Origin: a virus
Virus record (IMG/VR): IMGVR_UViG_3300030406_004542
Location: 1-36,990 of that record
Reading direction: 5' to 3' (one strand)
Length of the DNA stretch: 36,990 bases
Part shown: positions 24,109 through 30,889 of the stretch, piece by piece
How positions within the stretch are numbered: the first letter of the stretch is position 1
Layout of the letters: each line of letters starts with the position of its first letter
Program-made: the position numbers and the translations under genes
Notes under the pieces: model-generated
Told to the model about the DNA's origin: nothing
Seen by the model: only the letters and a program-made list of their open reading frames with translations
The model's database searches: none

Positions 24109-24856
24109 AATGCACCTCCCACAATATCTGACCGACTACATGAGCAACTTGAGGAACAACTGCGTTGCCTAAGCATCTAAGTCGGTCCACCCGTCTGGAA
24201 ACCCCATGAACCATTCGATCCAACGGGGGTTCAACTGACCACCAGTCCACTCCTGATCGACCTTCCTGCCCTCTTGCTCCATAAGGACGGTAGTCAGAGA
24301 TTTTTGAGTTCCGCAAGCGTTGGCATGTCTCGCCTGCCAACCCAGTCTCGGTTCGTGCGCTACTACGGTAGGCAAGTATGAAGATTCGGTCCCTGATATG
24401 CGGGGCACCAACTGCGGCAGCTGATATGCAGTGCCACTGGCAGTCATACCCGATCTCGGCCATTGTTCCGAGAACATCTCCCATTCCCCGATTAAGCAAC
24501 GCTGTAACGTTCTCCATGATGACGTACTCTGGTCGTACCAAGCTAACGACTCTGGCGAGTTGGTAGAACAATCTTGAGTTTTTGCCATCTAATCCCTCTT
24601 TCGTTCCAGCCGAACTGATATCGGTGCATGGAAATCCACCACAAATTACATCACATCCCCAATCGTCATCGGTTGGAAACGTACAAACGTCGTCATGCCT
24701 TCTGACATCAGGCCAGTGTTTTGCTAAGACTTTGCGAGCATAGTCATCAATCTCAACCTGCCAGACTGTTTCATAATGACCAGTGCTCTCTAAGCCCAAC
24801 TCCAATCCCCCAATGCCAGCAAACAACGATCCCACTCGAAGTTTACCCATCCCCAT
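24080..24856 (-). CDS. DNA (cytosine-5) methyltransferase
   Basis: I choose the ATG at 24856 (GGAAGG about 5-7 nt upstream). Motifs of the C5 class: AdoMet-binding FAGIGGLELGLE at the start, catalytic PC in GGFPCTDISSAG, ENV in YVIMENVTALL, RDRIF after GAPHI and the GNAVVPQV of motif X. The total is about 258 residues, short for the class, because the target-recognition part between RDRIF and motif IX is small. The WSVEPPLDRMVHGVSRRVDRLR segment is typical of phage C5 methyltransferases. No endonuclease partner is beside it, so it is more likely a solitary enzyme that protects phage DNA from host restriction than half of a restriction system. Sequence specificity cannot be told. Confidence 0.93.
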   Translation of the reverse strand: MGMGKLRVGSLFAGIGGLELGLESTGHYETVWQVEIDDYARKVLAKHWPDVRRHDDVCTFPTDDDWGCDVICGGFPCTDISSAGTKEGLDGKNSRLFYQLARVVSLVRPEYVIMENVTALLNRGMGDVLGTMAEIGYDCQWHCISAAAVGAPHIRDRIFILAYRSSARTETGLAGETCQRLRNSKISDYRPYGARGQEGRSGVDWWSVEPPLDRMVHGVSRRVDRLRCLGNAVVPQVAHVVGQILWEVHCGQDVKAEG

Positions 24857-25073
24857 TATCACCTTCCGCTAATACTTCTCCGATAAACTTGCAACGTCCA
24901 CAATTCCCACATGTATTTCCAGCGATAGACATATAGCATGGATTAGCCACCGCATGTCTTAACTTCTTCACCTGATCCTGCATCTGCTTTACTTGTTCAC
25001 GCAACCTCTGTATTTCAGCTATATTTTCAGCATATTCTTCTATGTGTTTTTCCAACGCCTTAACGTAATCCAT
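24843..25073 (-). CDS. Small coiled-coil protein with Cys cluster (76 aa)
   Basis: The ATG at 25073 is chosen because GAGGG lies 6 nt before it; an ATG four codons upstream is that SD itself. The product has a coiled coil (ALEKHIEEYAENIAEIQRLREQVKQMQDQVKKLRHAV) followed by a C-terminal cluster CYMSIAGNTCGNCGRCKF, four cysteines that could bind zinc. It overlaps the methyltransferase start. Upstream is a terminator, so transcription comes from read-through or from an unseen promoter. Function unknown; a DNA-binding or assembly adaptor role is plausible. Confidence 0.65.
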   Translation of the reverse strand: MDYVKALEKHIEEYAENIAEIQRLREQVKQMQDQVKKLRHAVANPCYMSIAGNTCGNCGRCKFIGEVLAEGDNGDG

Positions 25074-25095
25074 CTCATCCCTCATTAAGTAAAAG

Positions 25096-25118
25096 AAAAA
25101 ACCCCGACTCTCACGGGG
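25096..25118 (-). terminator. Rho-independent terminator after dUTPase
   Basis: On the minus strand CCCCG and CGGGG (plus 25114-25118 and 25102-25106) pair around TGAGAGT and are followed by six T (plus A 25096-25101). It lies 50 nt after the dUTPase stop and before the coiled-coil gene. If active, expression of the late operon needs read-through or antitermination. Confidence 0.7.
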
Positions 25119-25169
25119 CCTGCGGTTCTCGTTTTTTTCAGGATCTCTATACCGCTAATGTACGATCCT

Positions 25170-25589
25170 TCAGTTGCCTGTTGACCCGAAGCCACTGTCG
25201 CCTCTGACAGATACTCCAGGGAATTCGTCTACTTCGATCATTTGGCACAACAAGTGTTCCTGCAACACCAGTTGAGCGATCTTGTCGCCTGCCGATATGA
25301 CCTTTGTCATATCGCCGTGATTTATGATCAAAACGCCCACTTCGCCGTGATAGCCCGAGTCAATGACTCCAGCCAGGATATCTACGCCCCAGTCCTTTGC
25401 TAATCCGCTGCGAGGCCAGATAAGCCCTACGTGACCCTGCGGGATATCAATAGCTATCCCAGTCTTAATAAGGCGTCTCCTCCCCTGAGCCAGTATAACC
25501 GTCTCTACGGCCCTCAAATCCCATCCTGCGTCGAATGTATGGCCCTTTGTAGGCGTGTACGCATCCTCACGTAGCTTTTTGAATTTCAT
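25170..25589 (-). CDS. dut: dUTP diphosphatase (dUTPase)
   Basis: 139 residues with all five trimeric dUTPase motifs in order: DAGWDL (20-26), PRSGLA (59-64), the central AGVIDSGYHGEVGVLIIN with catalytic Asp, GDKIAQLVL, and the C-terminal RGDSGFGSTGN. It hydrolyses dUTP to dUMP, lowering uracil incorporation and supplying dTMP precursor. It is the first minus-strand gene, flanked by terminators on both sides (25602-25645 upstream and 25096-25118 downstream). The SD is weak (GGTGCAGG just before ATG). Length and motifs are normal. Confidence 0.96.
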   Translation of the reverse strand: MKFKKLREDAYTPTKGHTFDAGWDLRAVETVILAQGRRRLIKTGIAIDIPQGHVGLIWPRSGLAKDWGVDILAGVIDSGYHGEVGVLIINHGDMTKVISAGDKIAQLVLQEHLLCQMIEVDEFPGVSVRGDSGFGSTGN

Positions 25590-25601
25590 CCTGCACCAAA
25601 T

Positions 25602-25645
25602 AAAAAACCCGACACCGAGCGAGGGAAATCAACTCAGATGCCGGG
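25602..25645 (-). terminator. Strong terminator directly upstream of dUTPase start
   Basis: On the minus strand CCCGGCATC-T-GAG pairs with CTC-GGTGTCGGG (12 bp with one bulged T and two G-T pairs) around a 13-nt loop; TTTTTT follows (plus A 25602-25607). The dUTPase ATG at 25589 is only 12 nt further on, leaving no space for a promoter between. So the dUTPase and probably the whole late operon depends on read-through, antitermination or attenuator control. Confidence 0.75.
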
Positions 25646-25742
25646 GACAATGAGGTTTGGTTGCTTACCATTCTAGACGAAGCTATAAGATTAGCAATGC
25701 CTAATTATGAAAATAGAATCCCTGCGATAGCAAAAAGGGTTC

Positions 25743-25784
25743 TTCCCTCGCCTCCCCCTGCACCCCCTCCACTCCCATCTCCCA
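25743..25784 (-). promoter_or_regulatory. G-rich leader, potential G-quadruplex
   Basis: On the minus strand five G runs lie in 40 nt (complements of C runs 25781-25783, 25774-25776, 25763-25767, 25754-25758 and 25745-25747). It is almost pure purine. It lies in the leader between the minus promoter candidate (25851-25877) and the upstream terminator of dUTPase, so as RNA it could form a G-quadruplex and affect termination. It is not protein coding. Confidence 0.45.
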
Positions 25785-25809
25785 AAAAACCAAAGCAGAC
25801 AAACTGCAA

Positions 25810-25839
25810 TTGACAATCTGCAAACTGGAGTACTTAATA
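25810..25839 (+). promoter_or_regulatory. Candidate promoter, rightward
   Basis: TTGACA at 25810-25815 and TTAATA at 25834-25839 with an 18-nt spacer. A CTGGAGTAC word (25825-25833) lies inside the spacer. It points into the early operon. The start is 370 nt before the first plus-strand gene, so the leader is long; the nearer candidate at 26155 may be the main one. Confidence 0.45.
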
Positions 25840-25850
25840 AGGTTAAATTG

Positions 25851-25877
25851 ATTTTACAAAATCGTTTTTTCTGTCAA
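25851..25877 (-). promoter_or_regulatory. Candidate promoter for the late (minus) operon
   Basis: On the minus strand TTGACA (plus 25872-25877) is followed after 15 nt by TAAAAT (plus 25851-25856); the spacer is A/T-rich but shorter than the ideal 17. It diverges from the rightward candidate at 25810, making a divergent pair. Transcription from it would pass the G-rich leader and meet the terminator in front of dUTPase. Confidence 0.45.
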
Positions 25878-26154
25878 GCAGGTAGTCAATATTTTGTTCG
25901 AAATAGTCACTGGAGAATGCGAGGTGGTGCTCTCGGCTGCCGCCGTAAGTCTTTTTAAGCCTTCGGCTTAGGTGCTCCAGGAAAGAAGACGCTGTCGCGT
26001 GCTGCAATCCGAAAAAAGTATCTTAGTTTGCTCGCTTGGTTCATACGTTTAGATGCTAGCCTTTTAGGTGTATTCGTAACCCCTTGTTGTTAAACGACTT
26101 ACGACCGCAGTAAAAAACATCGCGTTTTTCTCGAAAAAAAGCTGCACTACTAGA

Positions 26155-26183
26155 TTGACGTTTTCATAGAAAGTCGTAAGAAT
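26155..26183 (+). promoter_or_regulatory. Candidate early promoter
   Basis: TTGACG (26155-26160) and AAGAAT (26178-26183) with a 17-nt spacer lie 32 nt before the first plus-strand ATG (26215). The SD GGAGGTCAGACG follows. The match to sigma70 consensus is moderate. Position makes it the likely promoter of the first gene of the early operon. Confidence 0.5.
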
Positions 26184-26214
26184 CTGTTCACCTTTTGACG
26201 ATGGAGGTCAGACG

Positions 26215-26550
26215 ATGGAAAGTAGATTTGGCGAACTCGATTTTATTGTGGACAGAGAAGAGATCTCGCAACGAGCGATGATTTTGTCCGACAGACTCGA
26301 ACGGGTCATTGATGAATTTATCGCTGAAGTTGGCGAGGACATCATGAACCCATCTGAAGAGTCGTTAGCTGCTATCGGCGTATCTATTGATTACTGTAAC
26401 AGTAATCACTGGGCGGGAGTCATGGAGTGGTACGGCTTCCCCTCTACCTGTGGTGCTCAGGTGTTTGAGGTGCTGACAGGCAAGGTTTACGACGGCAGTA
26501 ACCAAGCGATGCAACTGTACGCAGATAAGTATATTCGCGACAGTAATTGA
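26215..26550 (+). CDS. First early gene, unknown function (111 aa)
   Basis: GGAGG stands 8 nt before ATG. The protein is acidic (MESRFGELDFIVDREEISQRAMILSDRLERVIDEFIAEVGEDIMNPSEESLAAIGVSIDYCNSNHW) with no recognised domain. It is separated from the remaining early genes by a terminator-like hairpin at 26561. First-transcribed, acidic and small is the profile of phage early takeover or antitermination proteins, but I do not see an Arg-rich RNA-binding motif, so I infer no mechanism. Confidence 0.75.
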   Translation: MESRFGELDFIVDREEISQRAMILSDRLERVIDEFIAEVGEDIMNPSEESLAAIGVSIDYCNSNHWAGVMEWYGFPSTCGAQVFEVLTGKVYDGSNQAMQLYADKYIRDSN

Positions 26551-26560
26551 CCCATCGTCT

Positions 26561-26611
26561 AGGGAGGATCGGTTCAGTTCTGACTCATCGGGCTGGTCCT
26601 CCCTTTCTTTT
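26561..26611 (+). terminator. Terminator-like hairpin after the first early gene
   Basis: AGGGAGGA (26561-26568) pairs with TCCTCCCT (26597-26604), an 8-bp perfect stem with a 28-nt loop, followed by TTCTTTTT. The long loop weakens it. If functional, it limits expression of the downstream early genes relative to the first, as tL1 does in lambda (analogy only). Confidence 0.5.
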
Positions 26612-26626
26612 TCACTGGAGGGTGTT

Positions 26627-26776
26627 ATGGCTATTAAGGCGTTGACGCGCGAAGAGCTTGAGCAATTGGCCAAGTTGTTGGGTATTGAGATCCCACCATT
26701 GCTAGTCAAGCTCAAGATCGAAATCGATGAGGATGGTTTGGTGAAATACGAATTGGAGGGTTACGGAGAACGATGA
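26627..26776 (+). CDS. Small protein (49 aa) ahead of the exonuclease
   Basis: The ATG follows CTGGAGGGTGTT, a good SD. The product MAIKALTREELEQLAKLLGIEIPPLLVKLKIEIDEDGLVKYELEGYGER begins with a helix and ends in strands; its stop overlaps the ATG of the exonuclease (ATGA). The tight coupling and codon use like its neighbours make it a real gene despite its size. Possibly a partner or inhibitor of the exonuclease, not shown. Confidence 0.7.
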   Translation: MAIKALTREELEQLAKLLGIEIPPLLVKLKIEIDEDGLVKYELEGYGER

Positions 26777-27570
26777 TCATTCGAGACTATTACCTGGATG
26801 TCAAAGACGACGAGTATTACTCGTCCTATGACGAATACTGTAGTGCAAGCAGGTTGCACGATTTTAAATCTATGGGGCCATCAAAGTTTCATGCGTTGGT
26901 CAGCGGCGAGGTAGAAAAGCCAAAGAGTAAAGCACTGATCTTTGGGTCAGCGTTTCATACCAGAGTGCTCGAGGGCAGTAATGTTTTTCATGAGCGATTT
27001 TTGGAAACGGAGCCGCCTGTCAATCCTAAAACTGGAGAACCCTATAAGACTGGCAAAAAGGTTCAAGAGTGGCTCGAGTCGTCACCAGAAGGTGTTGAGT
27101 ACATCACTTTAGAAGAGTCTGCACGCATTTCAGAAATGAACTTCGCTATTCGCAATCATGAATATGCTTCAGTTCTTCTGTCCGATGGTGATCCTGAGAT
27201 CGTATTGCGTCAGTCGATGTACGGTGTCGAGTGCCAATCCAAAATGGATTACCTCAAACCAGTGGGTAGGCAACTGATTGACCTTAAGACGACTCAAAGT
27301 CTTGACACATTCCCTGACTGGATTGAGCGTAAGTATCTCTTTCAGATGGCGTTTTACAGGATGATGATCAAGGGAATTACTGGCCATACCTGGAATGTCA
27401 GTTTGGTGGCCATTGAAAAAGAACCACCCTACGAGATCGGCATTTGGGAACTGACAGATGACAGTCTGATCGAAGCGACTGCCGATGTGATCGCGCAGTT
27501 GCAATACTATCGCTATTGCCGTGACAAGGACATTTGGCCAGGCAAGTATCCAGAGGTGAACCGGATATGA
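26773..27570 (+). CDS. RecE-like (exonuclease VIII family, DUF3799) nuclease
   Basis: 265 residues with the PDDEXK layout of the RecE/DUF3799 group: SASRLHDFKSMGPSKFHALV near residue 28, then ALIFGSAFHTRVLE (catalytic-region His), EC-QSKMDYL, and ID-LKTTQSLDTF (the D..K T segment of the active site), then YLFQMAFYRMMI, the Q-x-x-x-Y core motif. It would resect dsDNA ends 5'-3' to give single strands for the Sak4-like protein and ssDNA-binding protein coded just downstream. It overlaps both neighbours by 4 nt. Confidence 0.88.
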   Translation: MIIRDYYLDVKDDEYYSSYDEYCSASRLHDFKSMGPSKFHALVSGEVEKPKSKALIFGSAFHTRVLEGSNVFHERFLETEPPVNPKTGEPYKTGKKVQEWLESSPEGVEYITLEESARISEMNFAIRNHEYASVLLSDGDPEIVLRQSMYGVECQSKMDYLKPVGRQLIDLKTTQSLDTFPDWIERKYLFQMAFYRMMIKGITGHTWNVSLVAIEKEPPYEIGIWELTDDSLIEATADVIAQLQYYRYCRDKDIWPGKYPEVNRI

Positions 27571-27815
27571 AGTCAGAGTACGAAGAGTTTGGTGTTGACA
27601 CTAGTGATTCAGTCAATAGGCCAAGACATTACACAAACCATCCTTCAGGGATCGAGTGTATTCAGATTACAGAGCACATGTCATTCAACATTGGCAATGC
27701 AATCAAATACCTTTGGAGGTGCGACCTGAAGCATGATGCACTGGAGGACTTAAAGAAGGCGAGGTATTACGTTGACAGAGAAATCAAACGTCGCACTGGC
27801 GAGGCAGAAGGTTAA
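27567..27815 (+). CDS. DUF3310 family protein
   Basis: 82 residues from the ATG at 27567 (ATGA overlap with the exonuclease stop). It shows the DUF3310 signature: NRPRHYTNHPSGIECIQITEHMSFNIGNAIKYLWRCDLKHDALEDLKKARYYVDREIKRR, with the conserved HY, GNAIKY-x-x-R and DL-KA-x-YY. This group is common in phages next to replication genes; some members are described as nucleotide kinase-like, but the function is not proven. A 44-nt overlap with the next gene follows. Confidence 0.9.
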   Translation: MKSEYEEFGVDTSDSVNRPRHYTNHPSGIECIQITEHMSFNIGNAIKYLWRCDLKHDALEDLKKARYYVDREIKRRTGEAEG

Positions 27816-27981
27816 TGAATTGCTGAGTCGTGAAAATCGACGCATTAGGCAGATGAAGGGTTGTGGCCCTCAGTGGCGGTACTTCAGTCCTGAGCAGGTA
27901 AAGGATCTGAGGATTCAATACGCCGAAAAGTTTCGTGATGACCTAAGAGATGTTTTATTGCTTTTACGTAGGGAGAGATGA
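27772..27981 (+). CDS. Hypothetical protein (69 aa), TTG start
   Basis: The first ATG in frame lies at 27853, so the gene starts either at TTG 27772, inside the preceding gene, or internally. The product is basic and helical (EKSNVALARQKVNELLSRENRRIRQMKGCGPQWRYFSPEQVKDLRIQYAEKFRDDLRDVLLLLRRER). Its stop overlaps the ATG of the ATPase, which supports translation here. Function unknown; the charge suggests nucleic-acid or partner binding. Confidence 0.55.
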   Translation: MTEKSNVALARQKVNELLSRENRRIRQMKGCGPQWRYFSPEQVKDLRIQYAEKFRDDLRDVLLLLRRER

Positions 27982-28733
27982 TGGGACTAAACATCAAAAA
28001 GGGACGACAGAAGACCCCACGAAGGACGCTGGTGTACGGTACTCCAGGCGTGGGTAAATCGACGTTTGCAGCAGGTGCTGTCAATCCGTTGTTCATTCCA
28101 GTGGAGGATGGAATCGATGACATTGACGTTGATCGCGTCAACAAAATTGTTGATGTAGATCAGATGATGCAAGTGTTGAGAGATGTAGTGAGTGACGAGC
28201 ATGATTACAAGACTTTGGTCATTGACAGTCTGTCAGCACTGGAGACTTTGATTCATGCAAAGGTATGCAAGAAGTACGATGTAGACAGTATCGAAGTTGC
28301 AGGTGGTGGTTACGGTAAAGGGTACGTGGAAGCACTCAACGACTTTATCAGTATCCTAAATGCACTGGAGTACATCCGACTTGAGAAGGACATGAACATT
28401 GTCTTGATTTCTCACGATACTGTTGAACTCGATCCTTCACCTTCAACAAACAGTTTTCAGAAGTACTACCCGCGACTTCACAAAAGGGCCAGACAAAAGA
28501 TTACGGAGTGGTGCGATGAGGTGCTGTTCGCCTACTTCCAAGTCTTCACTGCTCAGGAAGATCAAGGGTTTAGCAAGAAGGTTACGAAGGCAAAAGGATC
28601 TCAGCGTATGCTCTTGTGCGATGGTGCGAAGGGATGGGCAGAGGCAAAGAATCGTTTAGGTATGCCAGAGCAAATTGAAATGGCTTGGCAGGAATATCAA
28701 AAGTTTATTGACGGAGTAAGTGCAAATGGGTGA
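27981..28733 (+). CDS. Sak4-like RecA-fold ATPase (single-strand annealing/recombinase)
   Basis: About 250 residues with Walker A GTPGVGKST (near 20-28), Walker B in KTLVIDSLSALE and sensor-like NIVLISHDTVELD. A conserved region YYPRLHKRARQKITEWCDEVLFAYF follows. This is the AAA_24/Sak4 type found in many phages; it needs an SSB partner, and a DUF669 ssDNA-binding protein is coded immediately after. Start is ATG 27981 (or ATG 27978 that overlaps the previous stop); GGGAGAG precedes it. The RecE-like exonuclease two genes upstream completes the recombination set. Confidence 0.88.
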   Translation: MGLNIKKGRQKTPRRTLVYGTPGVGKSTFAAGAVNPLFIPVEDGIDDIDVDRVNKIVDVDQMMQVLRDVVSDEHDYKTLVIDSLSALETLIHAKVCKKYDVDSIEVAGGGYGKGYVEALNDFISILNALEYIRLEKDMNIVLISHDTVELDPSPSTNSFQKYYPRLHKRARQKITEWCDEVLFAYFQVFTAQEDQGFSKKVTKAKGSQRMLLCDGAKGWAEAKNRLGMPEQIEMAWQEYQKFIDGVSANG

Positions 28734-29160
28734 TTTATCAGCTTTTCAATTCGATGCAAATCAGTGGAACGACGAGCCAGCAGCTTTTGTCCAAATACCG
28801 GACGGTGAATACAATTGCGTTGTGCAGTCAGCAGAGGTGGAAGAGAATGCAAAAGGGACTCTTGTCACGCTTGTGATTCAGATCATTGACTCTGGAGAAT
28901 ACATCAACAGAACGACGAAGATGTGGATCTACTTAGCGGGGCATGCAAATGCGAAATATCAAGAGAGGTGCTCGATTCAGTTTGCTGCGCTATGCAAGGC
29001 GGTGGGAGTATTTAATCCTCAAGACACTACTGAGATTGTAGCTAAACCATTCCTGTGCGACTTGAAGACCAAGAAGACCGATGACGGCTCATCGTTCACC
29101 GAAGTCCGAAACTTTCGCAGGTCAACTGTAAAGGCAGAAACGGAGCAAGCACCGTTCTGA
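28726..29160 (+). CDS. DUF669-like ssDNA-binding protein
   Basis: 144 residues from ATG 28726 (a GTG two codons earlier is less suitable). It has the DUF669 look: N-terminal FQFDANQWNDEPAAFVQIPDGEYNCVV, a beta-barrel core with LVTLVIQIIDSGEYINRTTKMWIYL and a C-terminal acidic tail ending AETEQAPF. The final PF tip after acidic residues recalls the interaction tail of bacterial SSB. DUF669 proteins work with Sak4-type ATPases in phage recombination. It overlaps the preceding gene by 8 nt and abuts the next (TGATG). Confidence 0.82.
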   Translation: MGDLSAFQFDANQWNDEPAAFVQIPDGEYNCVVQSAEVEENAKGTLVTLVIQIIDSGEYINRTTKMWIYLAGHANAKYQERCSIQFAALCKAVGVFNPQDTTEIVAKPFLCDLKTKKTDDGSSFTEVRNFRRSTVKAETEQAPF

Positions 29161-29582
29161 TGCTACTGATGGAAGACCGATGGATCGACTCTAGAGCAAG
29201 GAAGCTCGCTTATATATGGCGGGAACCAGTCGAGGATTGCAAGCAGATGCTTGCCCTAGAACTGCTTCAGGGGCGATTGCATCAACAGGCTTTCCTGAAG
29301 GTATGGGCCAAACTTAGGAGGCAGGCTGCAAAGCGTGGCTGCGAATTACTGGAGCACCCTACACAGGGGACGAGCAGTCTGTCTCTCGAGTGGCTCGATT
29401 TTTTAGAAGAGGTGTTGAACGAGAAGGAGCAATGGTGCGTCATGATGCGTCTGAACAATATCAAGTGGGAGGACATCGGTGAAGCACTGAATTGCTCTGG
29501 CAGGACTTGTCAGAGAATACATGAAACAGCAATCAAAAAATTAAGGAGAAGACTTGATGCTGAAGATGGATCGAATCGATGA
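29160..29582 (+). CDS. Sigma-70-region-4-like regulator
   Basis: 140 residues; the C-terminal third has a helix-turn-helix of the sigma region-4 type: LNEKEQWCVMMRLNNIKWEDIGEALNCSGRTCQRIHETAIKKLRRRL (about residues 87-132). N-terminal region (WREPVEDCKQMLALELLQGRLHQQAFLKVWAKLRRQAAKRGCELL) is helical. It lacks a region 2, so it is a small sigma-like or late activator protein. Stop and start overlap at TGATG. A candidate for switching transcription to the long minus operon. Confidence 0.75.
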   Translation: MLLMEDRWIDSRARKLAYIWREPVEDCKQMLALELLQGRLHQQAFLKVWAKLRRQAAKRGCELLEHPTQGTSSLSLEWLDFLEEVLNEKEQWCVMMRLNNIKWEDIGEALNCSGRTCQRIHETAIKKLRRRLDAEDGSNR

Positions 29583-29931
29583 GGTAGGGATGCCGACTTG
29601 CGATCAGGAAACTGAATACGCAATCAGAATCATGATGAATGGTAGGGGACCACAGAGGCCAGAGGAGATTGCACTATGCGATCAATGGGTAGCTGCTAGG
29701 AGGGAGTACTTTCAAAAGTTTAAAAGGGAGTATGGTGTCGAAGCATGTCATCAAGGGAAGAGGTTTTATCGCAACAGAGAAAACATTTTTGCGATGACAA
29801 ATGAGTCATTGGCTTTGAGGTTAAAAAGGGAACGTTGCCTGATTCTTTACGAAGAAGGCGTCTCAATGAAAGAGATTTGCATGACGTTGCAATGTTCGCA
29901 CCAAACTGTCCGCAAATGGCTTGACCTGTAA
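29557..29931 (+). CDS. Second HTH protein (about 124 aa)
   Basis: ATG at 29557 with AAGGAGA 7 nt upstream; it overlaps the sigma-like gene by 26 nt. The C-terminus forms a helix-turn-helix (CLILYEEGVSMKEICMTLQCSHQTVRKWLDL), the last two helices carrying the typical 'I-C-x-x-L-x-C-S-x-x-T-V-R-x-W' pattern. The centre is basic (RREYFQKFKREYGVEACHQGKRFYRNREN). Probably a DNA-binding regulator or a small terminase-like HTH protein; the large terminase is far away, so regulator is preferred. Confidence 0.7.
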   Translation: MLKMDRIDEVGMPTCDQETEYAIRIMMNGRGPQRPEEIALCDQWVAARREYFQKFKREYGVEACHQGKRFYRNRENIFAMTNESLALRLKRERCLILYEEGVSMKEICMTLQCSHQTVRKWLDL

Positions 29932-30191
29932 TGTTTCACAAGTTGCGTCGTAAGGTCTGGGAGTTGATCTATGTCGAGATGGAGGATCTCGGCCTATGTG
30001 ACGCTCCCGACCGACGCAGCAAAAAAATCAAGATAAATAAGCAACTTAGTGGGAGGATCAAACTCGAAATCATTATTCATGAGGCCCTGCATGCTTGTGC
30101 TTGGGATCTGGATGAAGAGGCAGTATCGGAGACTGCTAAAGACATCTCAAGACTTCTCTGGCGTGAAGGGTATTTCCACAAGGATGAATAG
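29931..30191 (+). CDS. Small HExxH (SprT-like) metal-binding protein (86 aa)
   Basis: Has HEALH at about residue 50 in IKLEIIIHEALHACAWDLDEEAVSETAKDISRLLWREGY, the arrangement of minimal phage zinc proteins with an HExxH helix and a downstream Glu. The N-terminus (KLRRKVWELIYVEMEDLGLC) is a helix. TAATG overlap with the HTH gene. The family is frequent in phage early operons and its substrate is unknown. Confidence 0.7.
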   Translation: MFHKLRRKVWELIYVEMEDLGLCDAPDRRSKKIKINKQLSGRIKLEIIIHEALHACAWDLDEEAVSETAKDISRLLWREGYFHKDE

Positions 30192-30193
30192 CT

Positions 30194-30889
30194 ATGCGAA
30201 TTGGAATTGTTTCGGATCTGCACCTACCCTTCGACCACCCTGGCTACTTGCACTTCGTTATGGACACATTCGATCAGTGGCAAGTAGAACACGTACACTT
30301 CATTGGTGATGTGGTTGAACATCATCGTCTGAGCCAATGGGAAGATAATCCCGAAGGACATTCTGCCGAACGGGAAGCGGAGCTTGCCCAAGAATGCGTA
30401 CACCGATGGACTAAGGTATGGCCAGAGGCAACGGTTTCAATCGGCAACCATGACAATCGCCACTATCGCAAAGCCAGGTCAGTTGGTGTCCCTGATCGAT
30501 ACTGCAAAACATACAAGGATGTTTGGAATACTCCAGATTGGGATTGGCAGGACAGCCACATATTCGATGGAGTACTCTACGAACACGGGACAGGATCGTC
30601 AGGTAAGAACGGTGCAATTAATCGGGCAATCAATAAGCGAATGTCCGTTGTCATAGGCCATACCCATGCGTGGGGTGGCGTTGTTTATCACAGTAACGAT
30701 ACAAGCAGGATATTTGCGCTGAATGTTGGATGTGGGATCGACATCAGTGCTTATTGTTTTGCTTATGGTGCGTCGATGCCAAACAGACCAACTCTCGGTT
30801 GTGGTGTCGTCATTGATGGTTGGTTCGGAACGTTTGAACCAATGAGGTGCGGTCAAGGTGAGAAGTATCACAGGAGTAATTTTGAATGA
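30194..30889 (+). CDS. Calcineurin-like metallophosphoesterase
   Basis: 231 residues with the metal-binding motifs in order: SDLHLPF (7-13), GDVVEHH, GNHDN (about 88-92), HGTG and GHTHAWGG (about 155-162). The group includes phosphodiesterases and phosphatases; in phages they are often described as DNA or nucleotide phosphatases, but the substrate is unknown. The ATG lies 2 nt after the preceding stop and the stop overlaps the primase-polymerase ATG. Confidence 0.9.
   Translation: MRIGIVSDLHLPFDHPGYLHFVMDTFDQWQVEHVHFIGDVVEHHRLSQWEDNPEGHSAEREAELAQECVHRWTKVWPEATVSIGNHDNRHYRKARSVGVPDRYCKTYKDVWNTPDWDWQDSHIFDGVLYEHGTGSSGKNGAINRAINKRMSVVIGHTHAWGGVVYHSNDTSRIFALNVGCGIDISAYCFAYGASMPNRPTLGCGVVIDGWFGTFEPMRCGQGEKYHRSNFE

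Larger units (their letters stand above)
25590..26214. other. Divergent intergenic regulatory region
   Basis: No credible gene lies here. It holds, left to right, the dUTPase terminator, the G-rich leader, the two divergent promoter candidates, an imperfect set of CTGGAG words (25825-25833, 25909-25914 and, in reverse, 25972-25980), a 6-bp hairpin TAAGCC-TTC-GGCTTA at 25956-25970 without a T tail, and the candidate promoter at 26155. The sequence from 25985 to 26150 shows only weak A/T-rich hairpins. This is the transcriptional divide of the genome; an operator or small RNA may be here but none is provable. Confidence 0.6.

Noticed and set aside
24169-24588. A 139-codon minus-strand frame inside the methyltransferase
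   Set aside because: It is the shadow in another frame of the methyltransferase, which has all expected motifs.
25956-25970. TAAGCC-TTC-GGCTTA hairpin as a terminator
   Set aside because: Only six base pairs and no T tail on either strand.
26551-26604. A tRNA-like start (CCCATCGTCTAG, as in tRNA-Glu) after the first early gene
   Set aside because: No matching 3' half, T-arm or acceptor pairing follows; the pairing that exists is the AGGGAGGA/TCCTCCCT hairpin.
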